DNA of 64,000 bases from Streptomyces klenkii (lineage in GTDB: Bacteria > Actinomycetota > Actinomycetes > Streptomycetales > Streptomycetaceae), in the NCBI RefSeq assembly GCF_003626645.1, contig NZ_RBAM01000001.1:558001-622000 (forward strand), in the 5' to 3' direction. Made by a program: the position numbers and the translations under genes. Of the stretch, positions 43,258 to 64,000 are shown one piece after another. Position 1 is the stretch's first letter. Each line of letters starts with the position of its first letter. The notes below the pieces were generated by a model. That model was not told where the DNA came from. It was given only the letters and a program-made list of their open reading frames with translations, and did not search any database.

Positions 43258-64000
<20,743 letters not shown>

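Overview
The window is high-GC actinobacterial DNA, almost certainly Streptomyces. Genes are dense and GC-rich at third codon positions. There are many secreted proteins with Ala-rich signal peptides, many one-component regulators (MerR, MarR, TetR, AraC, ArsR, Lrp, SARP), a GerW-type sporulation gene, and RiPP and trans-AT polyketide genes. It looks like an accessory, chromosome-arm type region: regulators, exporters, secreted enzymes, biosynthetic genes and many decayed genes.

Layout. 0-4.5 kb: the start of a GerW/YtfJ gene running off the left edge, a secreted SGNH lipase, and a MerR regulator divergent from a class C beta-lactamase-like serine hydrolase with a MerR-type dyad between them. 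4.5-8.6 kb: a graveyard holding a C-terminal scrap of a class III lanthipeptide synthetase followed by an intact-looking 32-codon lanthipeptide precursor, a 5'-truncated chagasin-like gene, two head-to-head MarR scraps, a broken DUF1963 gene and a MerR gene without its HTH. 8.6-11.6 kb: a small tendamistat-like secreted protein and a three-gene ATP-grasp RiPP operon with a Cys-rich precursor. 12-17.6 kb: a TipA-like regulator overlapping a glycosyltransferase gene, a 2OG-Fe(II) oxygenase, a double-Lrp regulator and a methyltransferase-NUDIX fusion. 17.7-22.9 kb: a heterodimeric ABC exporter divergent from a TetR regulator. 23-28 kb: three secreted FG-GAP/VCBS repeat proteins, two of which share ten near-identical 153-bp units behind different peptidoglycan-active heads. 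28.3-36.3 kb: ArsR-SRPBCC, AraC, a saccharopine-dehydrogenase-like oxidoreductase, MepB, a secreted protein, a second decayed patch (RidA / amidohydrolase / TetR), an alpha/beta hydrolase, a YdcF protein and a hypothetical.

36.4-64 kb is the most important part: a glutarimide-type trans-AT polyketide cluster. A large SARP/AfsR-type regulator is divergent from the diagnostic set of free-standing acyltransferase, free-standing ACP and asparagine-synthetase-like amidotransferase, followed by a giant AT-less PKS gene that is still open at the right edge (more than 6,900 codons). The modules are KS-DH-KR-ACP, KS-B-ACP (B is a degenerate DH-like branching domain), KS-KR-ACP, KS-ACP and KS-DH-KR-MT-ACP, then an NRPS condensation domain. 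By analogy with the streptimidone, cycloheximide and iso-migrastatin systems, the amidotransferase and ACP make a malonamyl starter, module 1 makes it alpha,beta-unsaturated, and the branching module closes the glutarimide ring. Modules 3-5 then build a hydroxy-keto-methyl-enoyl chain much like streptimidone. The condensation domain after module 5 is not part of the glutarimide assembly lines I know, and predicts an amide- or ester-linked glutarimide polyketide-peptide hybrid. A triple 11-bp-spaced heptamer between the SARP gene and the AT gene is the likely SARP operator.
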